Assembly: GCA_965220245.1 (NCBI GenBank)
Contig: CBDCPI010000008.1
Span: 558,001 to 622,000, forward strand
DNA: 64,000 nucleotides
Origin: CBDCPI01 sp965220245
GTDB taxonomy: Bacteria; Chloroflexota; Dehalococcoidia; Lucifugimonadales; UBA3495
Direction of reading: 5' to 3'
This document shows positions 49,778-57,966 of this stretch, in pieces. Both the position numbers and the translations under genes were made by a program. Within the stretch, counting starts at the first letter, position 1. Every line of letters begins with the position of its first letter. Below the pieces are notes generated by a model, which was given only the letters and a program-made list of their open reading frames with translations, searched no databases and was not told the origin of the DNA.

Positions 49778-51106
49778 CTGACAGGGGTAGGTAACTGCTG
49801 TTACGAGGGCGCATGATGGGTGACTTCCAGGTTGGGCTTGGGTTCCGGCCAGGGTTCGGGCAGCAGCCAGACACGGCTCCAGAGGCGGCCTCGGAGCAGC
49901 AACCGCCGCAGCCAGTCGATGCCGTGGCGGATGACGCTGACGGTCCGTACCGGCCTGCCCCAGGGGTCGCGGCGCCTGGGAGTCGGTGCTCTGGGCGGTG
50001 TGCGCAGGTTGCCTGGGGCGATCCTGCGGTCATGGGCGTCTTCCACCCTGGTGCCGTAGGCCAGGGTCAGCAGGGTCGCCACCGACAGCACCAGCCAGTG
50101 GCGGGAGATCCGCGCCGGGTCGGAGCGGCGTGTCTTGTCCCACTTCCAGCCCAGGCTCTTGATGACCTTGAAACCCAGTTCGATCCAGAAGCGCAGGGCG
50201 TACCAGCTGGGTCCGGCGTCCTCCGGCGGCAGGTCGGTGAGGATGATCCAGGGTTCTTCCTGCTCGGCGTACCAGACCACCAGGAGAGTGCAGCGGCGTT
50301 TGACCTTGGGAGTGCTGAAGGCGGTGCCGCGGCCAATCCAGGCAGTATCGGGACGGCACAAGAAGCGCTGGGCGGGCAACCGGCGGCCGTCCTGGGCGCA
50401 GAAGCTGACGTTCTTCCGATACCTCATGTAGGGATGCCAGCCCTGAGCGCGTATCTGTCGCCACAGCTTGGGACTGGCTATGCCCCGGTCGCAGAGCACG
50501 ATGACGGTCATTTCCCTGGGAACCGCCGGGGCCAGTTTTCTGAGCAGTTCCACCGTGGGATCCATCCAGGAGCCGCGCTGGGTGGCCCGGTGGATGCGCC
50601 AGGCCACGGGAATGGCGCAACCCCGGTAGACCACGCTGATGACGATGGCGGTGGTTTGGTCGCCTTTGAGCGTGGGATCAACGGCCAGGGCCAGGCGACT
50701 GGAACGCCACCAAGCCAGGACCCACCGGAGCAGTGGGGCGAAGCAGAGGGTTACGTCCAGTTCGGTCCGGCAGGGACGGGCCCGGTCGCTGCCGTCGTAC
50801 AACCACTCCCGGAGATACTGGCGCAGGTTGTTCCATCTGCCCCAGGGAGAGAGGGCTGAGGCCACGGCGTTCTGGCAGGCGCTGCCGGCGAGAATGGCCC
50901 CGCAGACCCACAGTACCAGGCCGGTCAACTGTGGCCGGGAGAGGTGAGGTAGATGCGTTTCAATGATCTGCTGCATCTGGTAGCATTCTTTGGGAAGGCG
51001 CATGGGACACCCCCGACATCTGGTTTGGTAGCAATAACCAAGATGCCGGAATCCCGTGCGTTTTCCAAGTTTTCAGACCATTTCAGCCCTTACATACCCT
51101 TGTCAG
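49778..51106 (-). mobile_element. IS4-family insertion sequence, about 1329 bp
   Basis: Inverted repeats CTGACAGGGGTAGGTAAC (left) and CTGACAAGGGTATGTAAG (right, reverse complement) agree at about 19 of 23 positions including the next bases. The interior is filled by one full-length transposase. No clear target duplication was found. Confidence 0.8.
49801..51003 (-). CDS. IS4-family DDE transposase
   Basis: 400 residues. Catalytic residues appear as LAVDPTLKGDQ, LCDRGIASPKLW and YALRFWIELGFKVIK, the last being the Y-2-R-3-E-6-K signature of the IS4 group. Full length, so probably functional. Confidence 0.9.
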   Translation of the reverse strand: MRLPKECYQMQQIIETHLPHLSRPQLTGLVLWVCGAILAGSACQNAVASALSPWGRWNNLRQYLREWLYDGSDRARPCRTELDVTLCFAPLLRWVLAWWRSSRLALAVDPTLKGDQTTAIVISVVYRGCAIPVAWRIHRATQRGSWMDPTVELLRKLAPAVPREMTVIVLCDRGIASPKLWRQIRAQGWHPYMRYRKNVSFCAQDGRRLPAQRFLCRPDTAWIGRGTAFSTPKVKRRCTLLVVWYAEQEEPWIILTDLPPEDAGPSWYALRFWIELGFKVIKSLGWKWDKTRRSDPARISRHWLVLSVATLLTLAYGTRVEDAHDRRIAPGNLRTPPRAPTPRRRDPWGRPVRTVSVIRHGIDWLRRLLLRGRLWSRVWLLPEPWPEPKPNLEVTHHAPS

Positions 51107-51172
51107 GGGATGACCCCCCAAGTGTCCTCCTCAGCAGCTGCATGGACCTACATCCCCACAGCAGGTCAGCAT

Positions 51173-51673
51173 ATGGGCAAAAATTCACCAAGCAAGCGAA
51201 AATATTGGGACCGGATACGCCTCCAGTGGGCGCCCGTGCTCCGGGCGGTCAGGGAGTTCGCCATTATCTCCCGCAAAGTTCCCAGGGAGGAGGGGCAGTC
51301 ACTCTTCAGGGACCCTTCGGTCCGCCAGGCAGCGCTCGACTTGATTTCAGCAGTGCAAACCTGGCATTCCGAGTGGTCGGTCTACAGAATAACTTCGGGG
51401 AAAGGGTTCAAGACGTCGGAAGGTCCGGCCAAACTCCCGAAGGACGATTTTCACCGGCTTCAACGGGCGTGCAAGGCATATGGGTATTCGCTGAGAACAG
51501 AAGCCGGGCAGACGGAAAAGGCCAAGGCCCTGCTGGAGCTTTTGAACTGCGCGCTTGAAGCGCCCTTGGGGAGTGGGGTGTTCAGGCAGGCGTTCAGCGC
51601 CGAGGAATGGTGCATTGAGGCAATGAAGCGGCTCCCGGAGTTGAACAAGGATGAGAAACTAGGGGTATTATAA
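51173..51673 (+). CDS. hypothetical protein
   Basis: 166 residues from ATG 51173 (MGKNSPSKRKYWDRIRLQWA), with AGCAGG upstream. A helical protein with basic N-terminus and HRLQRACKAYGYSLRTEAGQ, AFSAEEWCIEAMKRLPELNK. The frame is open further upstream, but that part reads poorly. An intrinsic terminator follows. No family recognised. Confidence 0.6.
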   Translation: MGKNSPSKRKYWDRIRLQWAPVLRAVREFAIISRKVPREEGQSLFRDPSVRQAALDLISAVQTWHSEWSVYRITSGKGFKTSEGPAKLPKDDFHRLQRACKAYGYSLRTEAGQTEKAKALLELLNCALEAPLGSGVFRQAFSAEEWCIEAMKRLPELNKDEKLGVL

Positions 51674-51787
51674 TCCTGACTATCATAAAAAGCGAGAGGC
51701 CGGTGTTGACAGCACCGGCCCGGCGGGGTACCAGAAACCCTCCTGAATCAGGGTTGATGGTACAAGTCTACGTTGAACCTTGTCAAC

Positions 51788-51828
51788 AAGGCCTCCGCCG
51801 TTTTCGCTGGCGGAGGTCTTGTTTTGTT
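51788..51828 (+). terminator. intrinsic terminator
   Basis: Stem AAGGCCTCCGCC / GGCGGAGGTCTT with a nine-base loop, then GTTTTGTT. A GGCCGGTG/CACCGGCC hairpin lies about 70 bp before it. Confidence 0.75.
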
Positions 51829-51856
51829 CAACCTGCATCCATAGGGGGGCCGAAGA

Positions 51857-53089
51857 TTGTATTATCTCGTGGAAATAACCTCAAAGACACGTGCGTCGAA
51901 CGGACGTCGTCGAGAGTCGGCCTCTGACCTGTCAATGGAAGACCTAGATGCGCGGTATCTAGATCCGTACCGCAAGGGGCAATCGATTGTCATTAATGGT
52001 CGGATTATAACGGGTGATGATCTCGAACGGGTGGAGATATTTGAATCCGAGAGACCTGCAGGTCACCTAAGCAGTATTCCCGACGGCATGATGCGAGACG
52101 TAACCTCGAATTTCATTACTGGCCCTCCAGGATCGTTGGTAGACCCCAATGTCCCACCCGACCAAGAGTTTCGTCCCGCCGCAAATGCCCGGGAAGTTTT
52201 TGTTGTGCATGGGAAAAACCTAGACGCCAAGGATGCCATTTTCCAATTCTTGAGAGCAATTGGCCTTGATCCATTGGAATGGTCCGTCGCGGTCCAAAGT
52301 ACAGGACGACCTTCACCATACATCGGTGAAATCTTGGAGGTTGCATTTTCACGAGCTCAGGCTGTTCTAGTCCTTTTCACTCCGGATGATGAGGCAAGGC
52401 TCAAGGAAGAATTCCGCCTAGCTGCCGATCCTGTTCATGAAACAGAGTTAACGGGCCAAGCCCGGCCAAACGTGCTGTTTGAGGCTGGGATGGCGATGGG
52501 GCGGTCAGAAGACCGAACGGTTCTTGTGGAACTTGGGACACTTCGACCATTTAGCGACGTCGCCGGCCGTCATGTTATCCGTCTCAATAATGCCACTCAA
52601 CGGAGACAAGAGTTGGCCCTGCGGCTTAGAGCGGCTGGATGCCCAGTTAATTTGGATGGGACCGACTGGCATAATGTTGGAGATTTTGATGTGGCAGCGC
52701 AAGACGTGGTTCCCGCAAACACCGAAGTCACAACCGTCAATTCAGAACGGCATGCCGTTTACGAGTCGAAGGTCTCAGAAGACGCGAGGGAACTTTTGTT
52801 TGACGCCGTGAAAGACGTGCGAGGGAACAGCGGTCACATAAGAAAAGACTCAACTTTGGGGGGAACATTTATACGAACATACAACAGAAGTTGGGGAGAA
52901 CCTGATGATCGTCGGTCCATCGCGAGATGGGAAGCGGCAATAAAGGAACTAATTGATCTGGGGTACGTTGAAGACCCATACGGACAAGACAGCTTTTTCC
53001 AAGTGACGTACCCAGGATTCCAGTTTGTGGAGGCGATAGAGGCAGAACTAGGCCATACCGGGGAGTTGAATGGAAAGAAACGGGATTAA
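51857..53089 (+). CDS. TIR-like (CAP12/PycTIR-type) protein
   Basis: 410 residues. Residues 110-255 match the predicted nucleotide-binding TIR-like family: EVFVVHGKNLDAKDAIFQFL, RAQAVLVLFTPDDEARL, RPNVLFEAGMAMGRSEDRTV and GRHVIRLNN. Glu in FEAG is the probable catalytic residue. The last 100 residues look like a winged helix (WEAAIKELIDLGYVEDPYG). Such proteins act as NADases in phage defence. TTG start assumed. Lower GC than the surroundings. It precedes a nuclease-methylase gene in the same direction. Confidence 0.8.
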   Translation: MYYLVEITSKTRASNGRRRESASDLSMEDLDARYLDPYRKGQSIVINGRIITGDDLERVEIFESERPAGHLSSIPDGMMRDVTSNFITGPPGSLVDPNVPPDQEFRPAANAREVFVVHGKNLDAKDAIFQFLRAIGLDPLEWSVAVQSTGRPSPYIGEILEVAFSRAQAVLVLFTPDDEARLKEEFRLAADPVHETELTGQARPNVLFEAGMAMGRSEDRTVLVELGTLRPFSDVAGRHVIRLNNATQRRQELALRLRAAGCPVNLDGTDWHNVGDFDVAAQDVVPANTEVTTVNSERHAVYESKVSEDARELLFDAVKDVRGNSGHIRKDSTLGGTFIRTYNRSWGEPDDRRSIARWEAAIKELIDLGYVEDPYGQDSFFQVTYPGFQFVEAIEAELGHTGELNGKKRD

Positions 53090-53223
53090 GGCAGCGCTCT
53101 ACCCTACACAGTATGGCGTCGTTGGTGGGGCAGGGTTATTTGCTGGTGAGTTCCAGCTAGGCGTGATGGAACGAAAAGGTGTGTCGTGGTGCTACACAAA
53201 AGGCAGGAGGCCCGGGTGCCAGC

Positions 53224-56200
53224 ATGGCATTCCACATTGACATAAACGACCCCAGATATCGTGATGCCGCGGCGAAGATCCTGCTGAGGCATGACAACTT
53301 TCAGCCCGAGGCCAACATAACCAGCGCGGTCCGGGACTTCCTCATCCTCACCAACCTCGCCCAAAGCGAAGAGATCGTCGAGGAAAATCCGCCCTCGGAC
53401 TCCTCCCGCCGGGCCGTCGACCTTACCGCCCTCGACACCTTCATCGAGTTCAAGCGGCGGATCGGCACCGCCCCCAACGGCGAACCCGACCCTGAGAATG
53501 TCCGGCAACTGGACAACTACCTGGCTCAATCAGCGGGGGAGGGACGGGTCCGCATGGGCGTTCTCACCGACGGCAGGCGTTGGCTGCTTCGCTGGCCCGG
53601 CGCCGGCGAAGCCCAGTTGACCCGGCCCTATGCTTTCACCCTGAACGGTCCGGAGGGCTGGTTCCTCCTATACCAATGGCTCCGGGATTCGGCCCTTGGA
53701 TCTCTGGAGGGCGTCAGCCCCGACAGGGATGGCATCGCCGGGCATTTCGGCCCCGCCAGTCCCTCATACCAGCGGGACATAGCAGTTCTCAAGACCCTGT
53801 ACCAACAGAATGCTGGGCTGGAGGCCATCCGGGTCAAGCGGCAGTTGTGGCACGACCTGCTGCGCACCGCCCTGGGGGAAATCGCCGGCGGCCTTGAGGG
53901 ATTGGACGACCTGTTCATCCGCCACACCTACCTGGGCGCCGTGATCGGCATGGTGGTCCAGGCCTCCTTCGGGATTGACATCCGGCGACTAGCCGCCACG
54001 GACCCCGACGACCTGCTCCAAGGCCGGGAGTTGTATAGAGCCACCGGGTTGCAAGGAGTGCTGGAATCGGACTTCTTCTCCTGGCCAATTGAGGTTGGCG
54101 GCACCCCGCTGCTGCAAACGCTGGCCCGCCGGGTGGCCCGGTTCAACTGGGCCGATGCCCCGCCGGACACGGCCGCAACGCTATACGAGACGGTCATACC
54201 TCCGGAAGAGCGGCGTCAGTTGGGTGAATACTACACTCCCGCCTGGCTGGCCCGCGTCATGGTTCGGGAGTTGGTGACTGACCCGTTGAACCAGCGCGTG
54301 CTGGACCCGGCCTGCGGCTCTGGCACCTTCGTGGCAGAGGCGGTGGCCCACTTCATCGCATCCTCCGGGGATACCGGTTGGGGACCTGGGGAAGTCCTGG
54401 ACCGGCTGCGGGACGCGGTCACCGGCATCGACGTCCACCCGGTAGCAGTGCACCTGGCCCGGGCCGCCTGGACGCTGGCCGCCCGCCCGGCCATCAATGC
54501 CGCCGGGGCCGCTGGGTTCGACGCATCCCTGTCCATACCCGTCTATTTGGGCGACGCCCTGCAACTGCGCTTTCGCACCGGTGACCTGTTTGCTGAGAAC
54601 GAAATCACCATCCAGACCAGCGATGATGAGAACACCGAACTGGTCTTCCCGGTCAGCTTGGTGGAGCGGGCCGAGAACTTCGACGCCCTGATGGGAGATA
54701 TTTCAGCCCACATCGAAGGGGGAGACGACCCATTCCTTGCCCTGGACGACAACCACGTCAACGACCCGGGCGAGCGGTATACCGTCGGGGAAACCATCAA
54801 GACCTTGCAGCGCCTTCACGACCGAGGCCGCGACCACATCTGGGCCTACTACACCCGCAACATGGTGCGACCGGTGGCGCTGTCCCGGGCAAAAGTGGAC
54901 GTGGTGATCGGCAACCCACCCTGGCTCAACTACAATCAGACCGCCGACATCCTGCGCACCGAGTTGCAAAACCTGACCCGGGACCGCTACGGCATCTGGG
55001 CCGGAGGACGCTATGCCACTCACCAAGACGTGGCCGGACTGTTCTTTGCCCGCAGCGTTGACCTGTACCTGAAAGACGGAGGGGTCATCGGGTTCGTGCT
55101 GCCCCACAGCGCGTTGCAGGCCGGGCAATACTCAAAGTGGCGCGGCGGGCGGTGGCGGGCCGGCAAGTCGGGGCTAATTGTCCAGGTGGACTTCACCTTC
55201 ATGCCGGCCTGGGACCTGGAACGCCTGGAACCCAACACCTTCTTTCCAGTGCCGGCTTCGGTGGTTTTCGCCCGCAAGTGCCCGCCAGATTCCAGCGGCA
55301 GGGGCCTTGACAATTCAGCCGAGCGGTGGCGGGGAAAGGCCGGGGCAGACGACGTGCGGCGAGAGCCTTCCGGTATCACCGACACAGCCGCGTCGGGCGA
55401 CTCTCCCTACAACGGTTACTCCCGCCAGGGTGCCACCATCGTCCCCCGTTGCTTGTTCTTCGTCAACGAGACGGCCAACGCCGCCATCGTGCAGGCGGCG
55501 GCGACGGTCACCGTCAACCCCCGGCGGGGCAGCCAGGATAAGGCTCCATGGAAGGACTTAGACCTGACTGCGATCACCAGCCAGACCATCGAGAGTCGGC
55601 ATATCTTCGACGTGCACTTGGGGGAAACCATCGTTCCCTACGTTGCTCTGGAACCCTTGAAAGCCCTGTTGCCGCTGAAGCGGGGTGACGCTGCTATACC
55701 CACCGATGACGATAGCCCTAGGGGAATCCGGCTGGGTGGGCTGGAATGGAGGATGCGGGAACGCTGGCAAACGATTAGCCGTCTGTGGGAGGACAACAAA
55801 TCCTTAGTCAACGAGCTAAACCTGCTAGAGAGGGTAGACTATGTGCACAACCTGTCGTCACAACTGGAGTGGCAGAACAATTCTGGGGGTCGCCCAGTCA
55901 GGATGGTCTACACCACCTCAGGCCAACCGACGGCTGTATTGCTTGGAGACGATGAGATCCTGGTAGACCATGTTCTTTACTGGATTTCATGCCAGACCAT
56001 GGAGGAAGCCAACTACCTGTTGGCCATCATTAACAGCAACAAATTACAAGAAGCTGGGCTTTGCACCAAAAGTCATTTTGGTCGACGTAAAGGATATAAC
56101 TTCTGTTGATATTCTCCTTGTACAGTGCATAACCACACCATAATGCACTTGTAAAACGTAACACTATGTCGGAATCAGGACTTTTGGTGCAAAGCCAAGA

Positions 56201-56495
56201 AGCTGTGAAACCGTTGATGCCAAAAGGCCAGTTTGGGGCGCGACACCTTCACAAACACCTGTGGAAGCTGCCTATCCCGGAGTTCGACCCGACACAGGAA
56301 CTGCACGCGGCCATTGCCGAGACTGGTGCGACCGCGGCAGCGGGGGCGAGGGGCAGGCTGGCGGAACTGCGAGAGCAGCGGGGTGACAAGCTGACCGTAA
56401 CCATAGCTCGCCGGGAGCTGCGGAAGTGGCTGCGCGCCTCGGACGAGGGTAAAGAGGTGGAAGCCACCGTGGGCAGGATGTTGACCGGTGGATAA
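53224..56495 (+). pseudogene. nuclease-methylase (type IIG-like) interrupted by a MITE
   Basis: Residues 60-80 (RAVDLTALDTFIEFKRRIG) carry a PD-(D/E)XK-type D...EFK motif. The methylase motifs are DPACGSGTFVAEAVAH (about residue 360) and GNPPWLNYNQ (about residue 563). The C-terminal half includes substrate-recognition-like regions. At 56057 a 140-bp element interrupts the frame and the long ORF ends at 56109. Removing the element and one duplication joins NKLQEA to VKPLMPKGQFGARHLH in frame, giving 1040 residues. It would methylate adenine and cut unmodified DNA in one chain. The lost C-terminal 100 residues probably abolish normal specificity. Confidence 0.9.
56057..56196. mobile_element. 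140-bp MITE with perfect 18-bp inverted repeats
   Basis: GGCTTTGCACCAAAAGTC at 56057-56074 and its exact reverse complement at 56179-56196 bound the element. The 9-bp direct repeat AAGAAGCTG flanks it at 56048-56056 and 56197-56205. There is no transposase gene. The first seven bases (GGCTTTG) and the 9-bp duplication match the IS903-type element at 28873, suggesting it is moved by a related transposase. It lies inside the nuclease-methylase gene. Confidence 0.95.
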
Positions 56496-56726
56496 GACCA
56501 TCGGGTGTGACCTTCGTTTCGTCGCTTTCGTCACATTGTTTGGGGATGAGGGTCTCGGCCCGGTATCCGCGCCGGGCGCCGCCGGCGTGGGGGCCGCTGG
56601 ACTCGCCTCGGCCGGCGAAGGGGACGTGCTCCTGCCTGGAGGACAGGCTGTCTTGGCCGGACTGGTCCGGCTGGCAGCCCAGGAATGGGGCCGGCAGCAG
56701 CATTGCGGCGGCGGCGAGGAGTGTTC

Positions 56727-57239
56727 TCACGGCCGTTCCTGCGGGGGCAGGTGGCGGCCGGTGGCGCGGATGCGGGCGTTCAGCCAGGTCCAGGAGGCCT
56801 GGCGGTCCAGGTCCAGGTCGATGCACTCGCAGATGCTGGAGCCCAGCGGGCGCTCGGGGAAGGGCTTCAGCTGGTCTTGGTCGTGGCAGACCATGCTGTA
56901 CTCGTAGTCGGCCAGCATGCGCTGGAGGTCTATGTCGAGCTGGATGCAGTGCTGGGTGCTCGGGTTCTCCCAGAAGAGGGTGAGTTTCGGGACGCCTTTG
57001 GGCGCGATGCGGAGCACGGTGCCCTTTGGCGGCTGGGTCCGGTCCAGCTGGCTGGCTACGCGGTTGGCGTTGGCCAGGGCGGCCGGGTCCAGGTCCTGGC
57101 CGGCGATGCCGGCCCGGAGCTGCTCGCCGGGGGTGGGGGCAGTGGGAGCGCGGCTCTGGCGCCTGCGCTCCGGCGGCCGGCTGCCGTTGCCGTTCCAGCT
57201 TCGGGACCGGGGTCGTTGGACCAGGGTGTTTTGCAACAT
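56727..57239 (-). CDS. hypothetical protein
   Basis: 170 residues from ATG 57239 (MLQNTLVQRPRSRSWNGNGS). Basic, disordered N-terminus, then helix (QLRAGIAGQDLDPAALANAN), beta (GTVLRIAPKGVPKLTLFWEN) and a domain with QLDIDLQRMLADYEYSMVCH. Family unknown. It overlaps the upstream frame over about 180 nt. Confidence 0.6.
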   Translation of the reverse strand: MLQNTLVQRPRSRSWNGNGSRPPERRRQSRAPTAPTPGEQLRAGIAGQDLDPAALANANRVASQLDRTQPPKGTVLRIAPKGVPKLTLFWENPSTQHCIQLDIDLQRMLADYEYSMVCHDQDQLKPFPERPLGSSICECIDLDLDRQASWTWLNARIRATGRHLPPQERP

Positions 57240-57538
57240 GGCGGTTGGGCCTTTTCGGGTGGGATGGTGTCGTGGATGAATTCCACCGCCGTCCGGTTGA
57301 GGACGGCGGACCCGGACCGGTCGATGAAGTCCGTCCGCAGTTGGAGATCGCTGTGTTCCGGGGCTCGGGGCCCCTGGGTCAGCCAGGACTCGGCGGCGGT
57401 GGGTTCGAGGGCCGGGTGCTTCAGCTTTTCGCATTGGCACGGGCCGCACCGGCAGGAGCCGTAGGCTCTCACGTCGTCAAGGTACGGGGTGGACAGGGTG
57501 TTCTCCGGCAACTGATGAGGAGTATTTTTAACGCTCAT
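57056..57538 (-). CDS. Cys-rich protein, C-terminus uncertain
   Basis: From ATG 57538 (MSVKNTPHQLPENTLSTPYL) with the cluster CRCGPCQCEKL and then protein-like sequence to about residue 100 (RTAVEFIHDTIPPEKAQPPC). Beyond that the frame overlaps the next gene and looks non-native, so a stop may have been lost near 57230. The start overlaps the previous gene's end by 11 bases. Confidence 0.5.
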   Translation of the reverse strand: MSVKNTPHQLPENTLSTPYLDDVRAYGSCRCGPCQCEKLKHPALEPTAAESWLTQGPRAPEHSDLQLRTDFIDRSGSAVLNRTAVEFIHDTIPPEKAQPPCCKTPWSNDPGPEAGTATAAGRRSAGARAALPLPPPPASSSGPASPARTWTRPPWPTPTA

Positions 57539-57821
57539 CCGGGTCCCTTGTTTCGTGGTGGTTCAGGTCCGAAGGGTGGACTTGCTCGTCCGCGGGCAGG
57601 TGGTAATGCCGGTGGTTGTGGGCCGGCTTTCCGTTGGGGTCGGCGCTCCAGGGGTAACGGCGGTCCATGCCGGTCTGGTGATTGCCGTCCGTCTCGTGGT
57701 CGTGGAGATGCAGGTGGTGGAGGTAGCCTTTGGGCGGGTTGTAGCTTTCAGGCAGCGAGTTGCCCATCCCGATCATGGCCTCGAATAGCAATGTCCTGTC
57801 AGGTTTCCTGTAGCTGGTCAT
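57528..57821 (-). CDS. His-rich small protein
   Basis: 97 residues from ATG 57821 (MTSYRKPDRTLLFEAMIGMG), with GAGAGGAGCAGACC upstream. The rest is rich in His and Asp (GYLHHLHLHDHETDGNHQTG), suggesting metal binding. A period-7 repeat lies just upstream of the ribosome binding site. Unknown function. Confidence 0.65.
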   Translation of the reverse strand: MTSYRKPDRTLLFEAMIGMGNSLPESYNPPKGYLHHLHLHDHETDGNHQTGMDRRYPWSADPNGKPAHNHRHYHLPADEQVHPSDLNHHETRDPDER

Positions 57822-57836
57822 GGTCTGCTCCTCTCT

Positions 57837-57938
57837 TGTGACGAGTGAATAGTGGGGCGAGTGGATAGTGCACATTTCTGCCGCCAGGGCAAGCGCTATG
57901 CACTAACACTGACCACTAGCTACTATTCACTATCCACT
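57837..57938. repeat. period-7 palindromic repeat, copy E (divergent)
   Basis: Left arm AGTGAAT, AGTGGGG, GGATAGT units and right arm CACTGAC, CACTAGC, TACTATT, CACTATC units around a different core. The arms are imperfect reverse complements. It ends next to the ribosome binding site of the gene starting at 57821. Confidence 0.65.
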
Positions 57939-57966
57939 TTTAGGGAGAGTGGGAGGCCGCTGGGGG

